From positions 18,373,361 to 18,437,360 of the forward strand of contig NC_054756.1 in the NCBI RefSeq assembly GCF_018143015.1: a DNA stretch of 64,000 nt, in the 5' to 3' direction. The stretch is from Lytechinus variegatus. Lineage: Eukaryota; Echinodermata; Echinoidea; Temnopleuroida; Toxopneustidae. A program made the translations under genes and the position numbers. Below the pieces are notes generated by a model. That model saw nothing but the letters and a program-made list of their open reading frames with translations, was not told the DNA's origin and did not search any database. This document shows positions 46,385 to 55,955 of the stretch, one piece after another. Position 1 is the stretch's first letter; each line of letters opens with the position of its first letter.

Positions 46385-46886
46385 TTAAAGGGGAAGTTCA
46401 CCCTGACAAAAAGTTTATTGTAAAAATAGCAGAAAAAATAATAAAAAATATTGACGAAGGTTTGAGAAATATTCATCAAATAATTAAAAAGTTATTAGAA
46501 TTTCAATTATTTGATTTGTGACGTCATATGCGAGCAGCATTCCTACATAGCGAATGGTAATAAAATCAATGAATTGTCATTTTCTCAAAAAATTCAAAAT
46601 GTTTTTCTCTGTACCTTTTGTATATCAATAGACAAATCATTTCACACCCGATCATGAATAGAAAACATAATTAAGTCATCAGGAACCATAAAAAAATTGA
46701 AATTCATGCATTTTATATTACATAACACATGGGGCAGCTGCTCGTTTATCACAAATCCAAAACTTTTAACTCTAATAACTTTCTTATTCTTTAACGGATT
46801 TTCCTCAAACCTTCACCAATAATTTTTACTATTTTTTCTGCTATTTTTACAACAAAGATTTTATCAGAGGTGATCTTCCCCTTTAA
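46385..46886. mobile_element. TTAA-flanked MITE (family C), copy 2
   Basis: About 100-bp inverted ends: AAAGGGGAAGTTCACCCTGA and AAAATAGCAGAAAAAATA at the left mirrored by TATTTTTTCTGCTATTTTTAC and TGATCTTCCCCTTT at the right. Flanked by TTAA at 46385-46388 and 46883-46886. The best preserved of the four copies. Confidence 0.75.
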
Positions 46887-47039
46887 GTAACGTTCTTACT
46901 GTTTGTCCGATATGATATTTATGCACCTGCACCCTTACGTTAAGATAGAATTAGTTATCATCGTTTTCTTTGGTTGCCACACAGTCAAACTAAGCTTATA
47001 GTGGCAATCCCTGCAACCTTCTAATAATCGATATGTTTT

Positions 47040-47165
47040 AAAAGAAAATGCAATTTTTTCTATGATTTGCTTGTCAATTATGTTTATATTATTATTGTAT
47101 TTTCTTTGTTAATGTGTTTATGAAAAAGTGTTACAAAAACCAATGAATGAAATGAAATGATATCG
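47040..47165 (+). repeat. Probable LINE 3' end
   Basis: AT-rich tail ending ACAAAAACCAATGAATGAAATGAAATGA resembles the short-motif tails at 57120-57180 and 38990-39030. No coding part is visible. Confidence 0.3.
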
Positions 47166-47477
47166 TTAAAACTTCGACTATCGGTTTGTCTGACTTTTCC
47201 TTTTCCTCTTAAAGCAAATTTCCATTCAGATTGGATTTCCTTTTAACCAACACATGGTGGCATTTTAACATTACACATTAGAAATGTTTGATACTCGTCA
47301 AGAATTTAGAAAAGCTCGACCTAATATGCCTTCCAAGAACGTACAGAGAACCAAAAACCAATCCAAACCTTAAAGCCCCAGAAATAATGTAAAGAAGTAA
47401 TGGAGAATGATGGAAGCACGAGAAGATTATGTTTATGATGATTATGAAAATGTGATTGTATCAATAGTGAATTCATT

Positions 47478-48039
47478 TTAAAGAACAAGGTAACCTCAAC
47501 AAAGAGTTAATTTGACTAAAAAAAAGAAAAGGTCAAAAAGCATAACAATGAAAATTTCATTGAAATCGGATATGAAATAAGAAAGTTATGACATTTAACA
47601 AATTCTCTTAATTTCACAATACAGTTATTGCAGAACGGTATGCAATTAAGGGAACTGATGATTTCACCCACTCACTATCTCTTTTGTCTCTTATTATATG
47701 AAATATGAAATATTTCATATCATAATTTTCTCCAAGTCATGTAAAACAAAGTTCTATTCCTCCCTGAACTTGTTGAATTACCATTGTTTTACCATTATGT
47801 AGTTCAGTCAAGCGCGTCCTTATTATCAAATTTATCAACAAAAATAAATAGTGAGTGATATCATCGACTCTCACATGTTCCTATCACTGAGTTCTGCATC
47901 TAAATGTTTCGTGAAAAATAAGCGAAATTTTGAAATGTCATAACTCTCTTATTTCTACATACGATTCAGCGTTATGCTTGTTTGATTTCCTGTTAGTTGA
48001 TCGAAATCAACATTTTTCTTGGGAGGACTTGACTTTTAA
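47478..48039. mobile_element. TTAA-flanked MITE (family C), copy 3
   Basis: TTAA at 47478-47481 and 48036-48039. The inverted arms share AACAATGAAAATTTCATTGA-like and AATAAGAAAGTTATGACATTT blocks with the copy at 260-670. Non-coding. Confidence 0.6.
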
Positions 48040-48983
48040 CACAATTTTATACTGTTTTCAAACTCAATCGAAAAGGTGAAGACAAATTAATGGATCTTGC
48101 TCGGTGATTTAACAGAAACTTGAAAGTCACAATTTTTGTTCATTTCATGAAAAATTACACTTTCGTATAAGGCAGAAACAGAACAGATTCATATCAAGAC
48201 ATCCGAGAAGGAATTTTGTTAGATGTTTGAAAAAGGGTGCTAACATTTGTATTCTTAGAAATCCGTATGGCCAAATTTCAACTGTCATCTCGTCTGGATC
48301 GAACAAGCGTTGTTTGAAACTTAGTCTCCCATGTCTGCATGCACAGACCCTGCTTGAAATTTCAATCAACAAGAGGGTCTTCACACAAGACTAGCACAGA
48401 TACGACAAACTGAACAAAGATCTATATTTGAAACTATTGTCTGGAGAGGGGAACAAAATATCGATGTTAATTGCGAGTAAGATTGAATATTTCATTTATT
48501 TATTTTTTTAAAGAAAAATCAGCTACTCGGCCTGTTATCTGTAATAAAAAAATCTTAACACAGGACGGCGCGGAAGTATAAAAAGATAACAGTAACTGGC
48601 CAAATAATCATTGAAGTTTGGAAATGAGTAATAAACCAAGCAGCCAGCGACGTTGTTTGATGCTCAGTGAATAGGACAAATTAATGATAAACGAAATTAA
48701 ATCGAATAGTCAACGTGGTTGATTTTTTTAGAGAAATAACCCTTTCATCAGTCATCATTGCTCTCAATGAGATATTCTTTCTTCTTCTTCGTCTTCCTCA
48801 TTTATTCTTTTCTTCTTCTTCTTTTCTCTTTTTTCTTGTTATCCAGTGTCAACCACAGTGTGTAGCAATGGGAAAACCTAGAACACTGCATGACGAGTAT
48901 AATTTATGTGGATTTGGTTCATTTTGACAGTGTCGATTATTTTTATCACCTTTTCACTGTGTAAAAGCACTATTGTGTACATC

Positions 48984-49090
48984 ACTGGCGTAAATCCGGT
49001 CCAAGCTCGTGGGGGGGGGGGGGCATAGCAATATACTGACCAAAAATTTAAAATGATGGGGACTCCCTACACCAAGGGTTATGTATTTAT
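48984..49090. mobile_element. Short GGCG-ended MITE
   Basis: CACTGGCGTAAATCCGGTCC, a poly-G run and ATAGCAATATACTGACC, then CCCTACACCAAGGGTTA. A second copy with the same order lies at 55848-55955. Boundaries are approximate. Confidence 0.45.
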
Positions 49091-49362
49091 TACATTTTAT
49101 TTTTGACTCTTGTTATTTCATTAGGTTGAATTATAGTCTGTGTTCAGATTTTCCCTGAATTGATATTTCCTTCCTTTTCATAATCATGTTTATCGTGATC
49201 TTTTTATCTTGTCTTGTCCTGTCTTGTCTCGTCTTCATATTCTTGTCCTTACCTCTTCCTCGTTCTTTCTGGCGCTTTTCCGTCTCATGTGCAATATTTC
49301 ATATATATATATATTTCATGGCTGAGGCCTCACAGTGTGACCGACCCTGCATCAGGCCCGAC

Positions 49363-49593
49363 CAGGGCCTCGTCTTACAAAAAGCTCCGATTGATCAAAT
49401 CAATCTTAACTATATGAAAACCCATCCATTCCATATTTTATTATACCGGAAAGTTGTACAATCTCCTAATTAAACAAAGATAATCTCACTGAATCTGATC
49501 AAGAGAACGATGAATGTATGAATATACATCATATCTAGAACACAATTTGAACAAACAATTTGCATGTTAGATATTGACGTTGCTGGCCTTAGT
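49363..49593. mobile_element. MITE family B, copy 5 (eroded at the right end)
   Basis: Left end CGTCTTACAAAAAGCTCCG with GATTGATCAAATCAATCTTAA, then CGATGAATGTATGAATATAC and TTAGATATTGACGTTGCTGG as in other copies. Confidence 0.5.
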
Positions 49594-49749
49594 CTCATCT
49601 AAACCTTTGTCGTTCCCTCTTTTTCTTTCTGCTACATACTCAAGTACAAGTCTGTTACCGATTTATTTATTTTTAGATTTCCAGGGGAGATCCGCACTTT
49701 ACAATAATTGCTTTTAGTGGACCCCTCCCCCGTCATTGCCATTTCCATA

Positions 49750-50200
49750 GTCCATAGCTCTCTTTGATTAATACCTTTTCTTTAAAATGTAAATCCATTA
49801 ACTTGCATCTGATTTGTATCATCTGAACATGTAAAAAAGAACTAAATTGATAAATATTTCCATTCGCAATTACTGTTTTTTCTTTAAAATGTCAATCCGT
49901 TATTTTTGTTTGTCTTATGTATATGACGTTATGCCATGTTTACATGAAAACGAAACAAACAAATGAATTGAAAATGATTTTCACTCATAATTCTCTTTTG
50001 CCTTTCTTTCAAATTTCAATCATTTAATCTGATTTACATTACTTTGTATTATGTTTACATGGAAACTAATAAAAATAATTGACTTGCAAATGTCTTCCTT
50101 TCATAATTTCATACTGCTTAATCAATCTCATTAAGTTTGTACCACTTTGTACTATACGATTACATGAAAATAGAATAAAGAACGGAATGAAGAGTACACA
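49750..50200. repeat. Tandem repeat, about 110-bp period, four degenerate units
   Basis: The marker TGTTTACATGAAAACGAA or variants recurs near 49824, 49935, 50049 and 50158, each followed by an A-rich AATGAATTGAAAAT-like segment and preceded by TTTCTTTAAAATGTCAATCC-like sequence. It looks like tandemly repeated retroposon 3' ends. Confidence 0.55.
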
Positions 50201-50627
50201 TCTCTAAAATTCTTTATGATAATGTAATCATCGAATCCATTAGCAGAAGGGCCCTTTGAAAACCTACAGGAAAGTGCTTCTCCATCTCTTCAACACCCTG
50301 AAGAGGCTTAGGATGCAGTCGAACAATAAACTTAAGAAATCGGAGCTGTTTTCAATTAGTAAAATTGATTTTCTTCTCATATCTACATCTTAGCTCATTA
50401 GGCTATAATACGACGAATATTTTCGTTTGTACGTCAACCATGTCAACAGCTTTGACTCCTTTCGCTTTTATAAGGGTATTGCTCGTCGTGACACTCTTCA
50501 TAATGTTTTGCAGGTTCTGAAGGAGAAACCGAAGCTTAGACAACATCATCTACTTGCATTATAAGAGGTAATCATTTCTATTAAACCTTAGACTACTGGA
50601 TTGTACTATTCACTTTGGCTTTGTATA

Positions 50628-50852
50628 CACAGCAAACACTGTGGTGTTAACCGGTGTACATAGATGACCACACCAGTTATTTTGCACCGGTGTTAAATTG
50701 GTGGTGTTAGCTTTACACCTATAGGTGTTATTACAACACCTTTTGTTGTTACATTTACACTCTTTGGTGTTATGTTTAATATCTAGGGTGTAATTTGAAC
50801 ACCTCAGGGTGTGGTCCTCTATTAACACCAATTCACCGCAGTTTTTACAATG
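50628..50852 (+). mobile_element. MITE family A, copy 5
   Basis: CACAGCAAACACTGTGGTGT at the left and CACCGCAGTTTTTACAATG at the right, with TA on both sides (50626-50627 and 50853-50854), giving the clearest 2-bp target duplication of the family. Confidence 0.75.
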
Positions 50853-51324
50853 TATGGACGACCAGGATTCTGTAAACTGTTAAAAATACTAGTAATTTCA
50901 CTAAGAAAAATCGTATATTTGCAAGATGTTTACCTTTTAAAAACAGACGACACAATGCTTTAACAAACCAAACGTATTTATGCAGTGATATACAACGTAG
51001 AATTACAAGTTGGATGCAAAAAAGTAAAATATGATGTTTTTAAACATACCAACGAACTACCGTGTTTTTACGTTGATTGCAGTGCACCTATCGTTTTTTG
51101 TTAGTTAACAGCTATTTTAATGTTATACGAATATCGTTTTTTTTTTTTTACAGTTTTCCAATTTTCTGTGTGTACTTTAACAGCCCGTCGTAATTTAAAA
51201 TTTCATACCAGTTTGTGAGTCCAGTCTGCCCGTAATAATGACTACTGCGTTTACAGTTTTAATTTTAACATCATTTGCAACGGGCTTTACCTGTTATTAA
51301 TATTGAAAAGGTTCACATATCTCA

Positions 51325-51612
51325 CGTGTGGAGCGTTGTGACCCAGTGGATTAGTCTCCGGACTTTGAAACAGAGGGTAGTGTGTTCAAATCCCAGCCAT
51401 GGCGTAGTTTATATTACTTGGGTTGCTGCACTCAACCCAGGTGAATTGAATGGGTACCTGGCAGGAATTTATTCCTTGAAATGCCGAGCGCGTAAAAGCT
51501 GCTTGAGCTATATACAGCCAGGGTAATCCAAGTCGTTTTGGAAGCGCATAAAGACGTTATTCATGTGTTATGCGCTATACAAGAACTGACTATTATTATT
51601 TTTTATTATTAT
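51325..51612 (+). repeat. tRNA-derived SINE
   Basis: Head GTGACCCAGTGGATTAGTC with a degenerate box B GTGTTCAAATCCCA, body ATGGGTACCTGGCAGGAATT, and a 3' end TGCGCTATACAAGAACTGAC followed by TATTATTATT. Related at its 3' end to the SINE at 40380. Confidence 0.65.
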
Positions 51613-51930
51613 CTCTAGTATTAATTTCTTAAGTTAAGAATATTGACAAAAAATATCAACGGTTTGACCGAGTCCCATTTCATGTATGAAATATCATGTA
51701 AGATTCTGCAAAGAATTTGTTCTTGATACAAGTTGTTCGGTACATCCAAGCTGTTTTTATAAGCCTAGTTTTGCAGACATCTCTAATTTCACAATTCGTA
51801 TTTTCTTTGCAGTCTTCGCAACCGGATGTGAAGTCATCAAAATGATAAGCTTCTAATTTGCATTGGTGATCAATGATAGATCAGACTGTAATGAACAAGA
51901 AAGTAAGACGTTGACCTAAATGCATGCTTG

Positions 51931-52040
51931 TTGATAATAATAGCGGCATATTTACCCAGGGTAGCCACTTCAGTTCCGAAAACTGTTCTCCCAGCGGGCC
52001 CTGCTGTTATTACCCCGGCTTTAGCACGGCTACCTTGGTC
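51931..52040 (-). repeat. SINE 3' body
   Basis: Minus-strand copy of the 38467 sequence (TTTACCCAGGGTAGCCACTT, CAGCGGGCCCTGCTGTTATT). It ends in an AATAATAG-type tail at the left. It lies about 400 bp upstream of the GPCR start. Confidence 0.7.
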
Positions 52041-52420
52041 GGGCGATCGTCATTAGACACTACGGCCACAATTACCAACAATAACATCTTCATCGTCCGA
52101 GCCATCACCTCACCCAGCATCGTCATCTCAACCACTCCGCGGCGTTATTTTCATTATCCTCGCTACGGCTGGCATAATTTCGTACATCTATAGCCTCTCA
52201 AGATTTGAGCGCAAATCATGAATATAAAATGAGCAACGTCATTGATCCATCATCATCATCATCATCATCGCCTTCGTCGTTGCCCTCCCCGTCATAAGAT
52301 TCCCCTTCATCGTTCTAATTCATTGCAATCCTTGATATTCGTTAATCCTCACGATCAGCAACCGGATCGCTTTTAAATTCATCGATACTGATCACTCTTT
52401 AATCAAGATTCCCTTTCAAT

Positions 52421-53617
52421 ATGGATCTTTACTATATTGTTTCAACACTCATGCACTCAATCGTCATCATTGTCGGCATTCCTGGAAATCTATTAATGAT
52501 AACCGTATATTCGCGAAGAAAACGAACACCATATTCGATTTTTGTCATCGGGTTAGCGATCATCGATGCGTTTCTTTGCATTACCATCAGCCCCGTGCGG
52601 ATTTATCATTACTTCACATTTGGGCGGAGGGTGGGTGGTGCCTTTTGCGCCTTCCATGGTTTAACATTCTTCCTTGAGACGAATTCGTCGAGTTTCCTAT
52701 CGGCTCTGCTCTCATTTAACCGTTACGTGTCCGTGTGTAAACCACACCAGCGGATCTCCAAACGGACTTCGGCTGTATCAGCTGCCGGTGCATTTGGATT
52801 CTCGCTTGCGATGAGCGCACCGGCAATTTGGACGGTGAAACCGTTTGACAATCCGGGCCGCGGATCTTACTGTGCCGTCCCCTTGCAACTTAGGCATACA
52901 ATGAGAGCTTTTTTTTATTTTCTATTCTCCATCAATGCCCTGGCTGCCGTATTCACGTTGGTGGCATGTGCTTTTGTCATAAAACGAATAAGACGACTTG
53001 GAAAAGTTGGTGGGAGAATGCCGGTGACAAGAAAAGACGTCACCAGGAAACTGCCAAATATGCGTCCAGGAAGCAACACCAAGCGCCAATGCGTGGAACT
53101 GATTTCTATATCGGCATCGGTTGCAGACCCTTCGCCAGATATAGGCCTAAGCCTACCAAGTACATCACTGGCATCATCTGCAAACATACCACCGGGCTCC
53201 ATTATGAAGCCCTCGACCGTAATACGGAGGAACAGCGAACCGTCTACCACATTTAAAACGTCATCCTCGCAAGATCCGTTATCGGCCAGGGGTCGACGAC
53301 AAGAGAAACCCCGTGCCCGTATCGGTCATCGGGTCAATAACAAGGCCACCCGGATTCACCTCGCCGTGATTGGAACCTATCTAGTAATGTGGCTTGCCAA
53401 CATCTATGCCCTGATCATGAGCTTAAAACAGGGCTTCAGCTACCGTTCTATCCCATGGTTCATCAGGTTAATGGGCCGTGCATGTGCACTCAACAGAATC
53501 TGTCACTTCGTGATCGCGTTCGCGTTCCATAAAGACTTTAGGGAGGAGTGTCGACAAGTCATCACCGAAAATTGGTTAACTCGATTCCTAAGCCGTAACA
53601 ACTCCAATCAAATATAG
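52421..53617 (+). CDS. Rhodopsin-like (class A) G-protein-coupled receptor, intronless, orphan
   Basis: 398 residues in one exon; seven membrane segments. Landmarks are N23 in helix 1 (GIPGNLL), D49 in helix 2 (LAIIDAF), Cys76 at the top of helix 3 and Cys151 in loop 2 (a likely disulfide), and NRY at 100-102 in place of DRY. The third intracellular loop is long (over 110 residues), Ser/Pro/Arg-rich and basic near RGRRQEKPRARIGHR. Helix 6 (YLVMWLANIYAL) lacks the CWxP proline, and helix 7 has no NPxxY (HFVIA is in that place) before FHKDFREEC. These departures, together with the lack of introns, fit the rapidly evolving expanded GPCR families of echinoderms. The ligand is unknown. The start is the first ATG of the frame and precedes helix 1 by only a few residues, so the N-terminus is very short. 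Confidence 0.88.
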   Translation: MDLYYIVSTLMHSIVIIVGIPGNLLMITVYSRRKRTPYSIFVIGLAIIDAFLCITISPVRIYHYFTFGRRVGGAFCAFHGLTFFLETNSSSFLSALLSFNRYVSVCKPHQRISKRTSAVSAAGAFGFSLAMSAPAIWTVKPFDNPGRGSYCAVPLQLRHTMRAFFYFLFSINALAAVFTLVACAFVIKRIRRLGKVGGRMPVTRKDVTRKLPNMRPGSNTKRQCVELISISASVADPSPDIGLSLPSTSLASSANIPPGSIMKPSTVIRRNSEPSTTFKTSSSQDPLSARGRRQEKPRARIGHRVNNKATRIHLAVIGTYLVMWLANIYALIMSLKQGFSYRSIPWFIRLMGRACALNRICHFVIAFAFHKDFREECRQVITENWLTRFLSRNNSNQI

Positions 53618-53935
53618 GTATTAGTGCAGATAGCACCCTGTCGAGTACAGAATTTGCCTCCGCTTGGGAAACGTATTGCCCCAAACTAGCCCAGTAGCCT
53701 AATTTGGCTCCGTGTGGGAAAGTATTGCCCCAAGCTTAATTGCGTAACTAGATTATTAAATGTTATCTTGAAATACTGTCTTTTTAGCCAAGTGACATGA
53801 ACAATCGTGTGTTAAGGAACACAAATGATGAATCAAATTCATGACATTTTTTTTCTTGGAGCATCTTGTTTGATGATAATGTTTGCATGAAGCTGCTCTT
53901 CATAAACTTTCGCCCCAGTTTTTATCGACATCGGA
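53618..53935. other. GPCR 3' flank
   Basis: Contains a short direct repeat (TTTGCCTCCGCTTGGGAAACGTATTGCCCC and TTTGGCTCCGTGTGGGAAAGTATTGCCCC-like, near 53652 and 53702). No polyadenylation signal could be assigned with confidence. Confidence 0.35.
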
Positions 53936-55100
53936 CCAAACCGGATGTGATTCGGGGTGGTCCAGGAAAAGATCCATGTAGACGGCATCCGTGGAGACCA
54001 TGGAGGTCCGTGTACGTCCGGGAGGCAGACACAGCAGATTTGAGAAGTCAAACATATGCGGCGTCATCCTGTGGACTGCTCTGTTGGCAGAGCAATCGAG
54101 GATATACGGTCCGTGTAGCTGCCATGCTGGTCTGAGCGTGTAGCGGCCCTGCTGGTCCTTGTAGCTACCGGGAATGTCTTTGAAGATGCCCTGCTGTCCT
54201 TGTAGATAGCTGCCGTGTTGGTCAGTGCTGACGTCATGATGGTCAGTGTTGACGCCTTGCTCTGCCCGAATAGACCCTCTAGGTCCGTGTACATGCACCG
54301 TGTGGATGCCCTATAGACATCGCGTAGATAACATCTAACACAGTCATCAGTGCTCGTCGAGATCAAGCGGGGATAAAACTATCCCAGAACCTCTCGGATC
54401 ACGTCCGCATGATCAATGGAGGACTGCCGTGTAGATCCTTGATGGATCGTGTTTATATCTGACTTTTATGATGTGACGTAAGTCCCAGATTTAATCACGA
54501 ATCCTCCAGGATCCCCCACGGCAATCGCCAGATCATGCCAGCATGATCCGAGTAGGTTCGCTATAATAGCTTCGCCCCGGATTGTTCGAGCATCGACAAG
54601 CGTTGTTGATTGAACACAAGGATCTACACGGACCATGTCGGCAGAGCAGGGTGTCTACACAGACCTACACGACTGCCAAACGAACCAGCAAGGCAGCTAC
54701 AAGGTCCAATACGTCAGCTACACGCATTGGCGGCGGAAGCCAAAAAATTTAGGGGGTGTCCACCTGAAATTTTTAGATGGACACATGTAAAAAATTGGAC
54801 AAGCGCCCCCCCAAAAAAAGGTCAGCTACCTAAATTTTAGGGGGGGGGGACAACACACGTTTCAGGGGGGTCCACGTGAAAATTGACAAGCAAAAAAAAA
54901 AAAAAAAAAAAAAAGGTTGTCAAAAAAAATTTGTGTCCCCACCTAAAATTTAGGGGGGGGGGACACGTCCCCCCCCGCTTCCGCCGCCTATGGCTACACG
55001 TACGGTCCAATACGTCAGCTACATGAACCAATTATGGCAGCTATACATTGACCAACTAGGATTGCTTTGCCAACACGGCAGTCCATGGACGACACCGGAT
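53936..55100. repeat. Large imperfect palindrome with degenerate 21-bp minisatellite
   Basis: Inner arms at about 54387-54470 and 54484-54565 are inverse copies (CTCGGATCACGTCCGCATGA against TCATGCCAGCATGATCCGAG, then GCCGTG and GATCC blocks). Outside them, minus-strand units such as GACCAGCATGGCAGCTACACG, GACCAGCAGGGCCGCTACACG and GACCAACACGGCAGCTAT on the left are mirrored by plus-strand units (CAGCAAGGCAGCTACAAGG, ACGTCAGCTACACG) on the right. In one frame a unit reads DQxGSYT or DQQGRYT. The right arm is split by a hAT MITE at 54725-54992. No intact gene is seen. Confidence 0.65.
54725..54992. mobile_element. hAT-type MITE with perfect 8-bp target duplication
   Basis: The ends CATTGGCGGCGGAAGC and GCTTCCGCCGCCTATG (15 of 16 inverse matches) are flanked by GCTACACG at 54717-54724 and 54993-55000. 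The interior has TAAATTTTAGGGGGG blocks in both orientations and an A-tract after GACAAGC. No coding capacity. Confidence 0.8.
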
Positions 55101-55847
55101 GTTTTTATGGATAAATTGATAAATAAATGAAGTATGTACCAGGAAAAAAACGGAATGTATTATGGATAAGAGGTGAAAACAATGAATGAACTCGTTACCA
55201 TGGTTACGTTTACACTGTGAGAGATGGACGCTCAATCCCGCGCTCAACGTGATTTTTCTCACCGTGATTTAACGACATAATTATGTGCACCTACTATATT
55301 AGTGACAACATACATCAGCAACTACCAAGGCGTATCTGAACATTTGCAAATAAACGGTTTTCCTGGTTTTTTGTTAGCTGATGTCCTGTATCGTCTGTAA
55401 ACATGCTACAGATTTGGATCAGCCAGATTTTTGGAAGCAGACGACTTTTATAATGATCACTCCCTACGAATTTCAAGTTTTGAAAAGGGGAAGCGAGAAA
55501 GAGGGAAAATGAAATTGATTTTCGGCTATTGTAACTTGCATAGCCTTATCTGTTATTTGACTGACATTATTTCTTTAGTTATTTACTGATATTTCTTAAG
55601 ATATTTTTACATCGATCGAGACTTGAAAAAGTAACATAACATTACAAAGTCAAATATATCAAAAATTATGTCAATCATAATTTCATCAAAAAAGAGAAGG
55701 AAAGATGAATTCGCATTTACTTAAGTAGCTACAGAAATAAAACCGACTTTGCCAAAAGTATAAAGACAAAGAACGGAGGGGCTTGCCGAGAAAAGTTATG
55801 CTTATACATGTTGTATGAAAGGCAAGGCCCTGAGACCTCAGTAAGTT
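55101..55847. other. Gene-free stretch
   Basis: AT-rich DNA with no recognised gene, terminal repeat or RNA. Confidence 0.4.
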
Positions 55848-55955
55848 CACTGGCGGAAATCGGGCTGAGCACGGGGGGGGGGGGGGGGAATGATAGCAAT
55901 ATAATGACCTGAAATTCCCAAATTTGGTGGACATCCCCACACCAAGGGCTAGTTG
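55848..55955. mobile_element. Short GGCG-ended MITE, second copy
   Basis: CACTGGCGGAAATCGGGCTG, a poly-G run, ATAGCAATATAATGACC and CCCCACACCAAGGGCTA follow the same order as 48984-49090. Confidence 0.45.

Noticed and set aside
53900-54298. 132-codon minus frame rich in DQxG and HGP motifs
   Set aside because: It comes from degenerate 21-bp repeats open in several frames; no splice context or intact start, so not called a gene.
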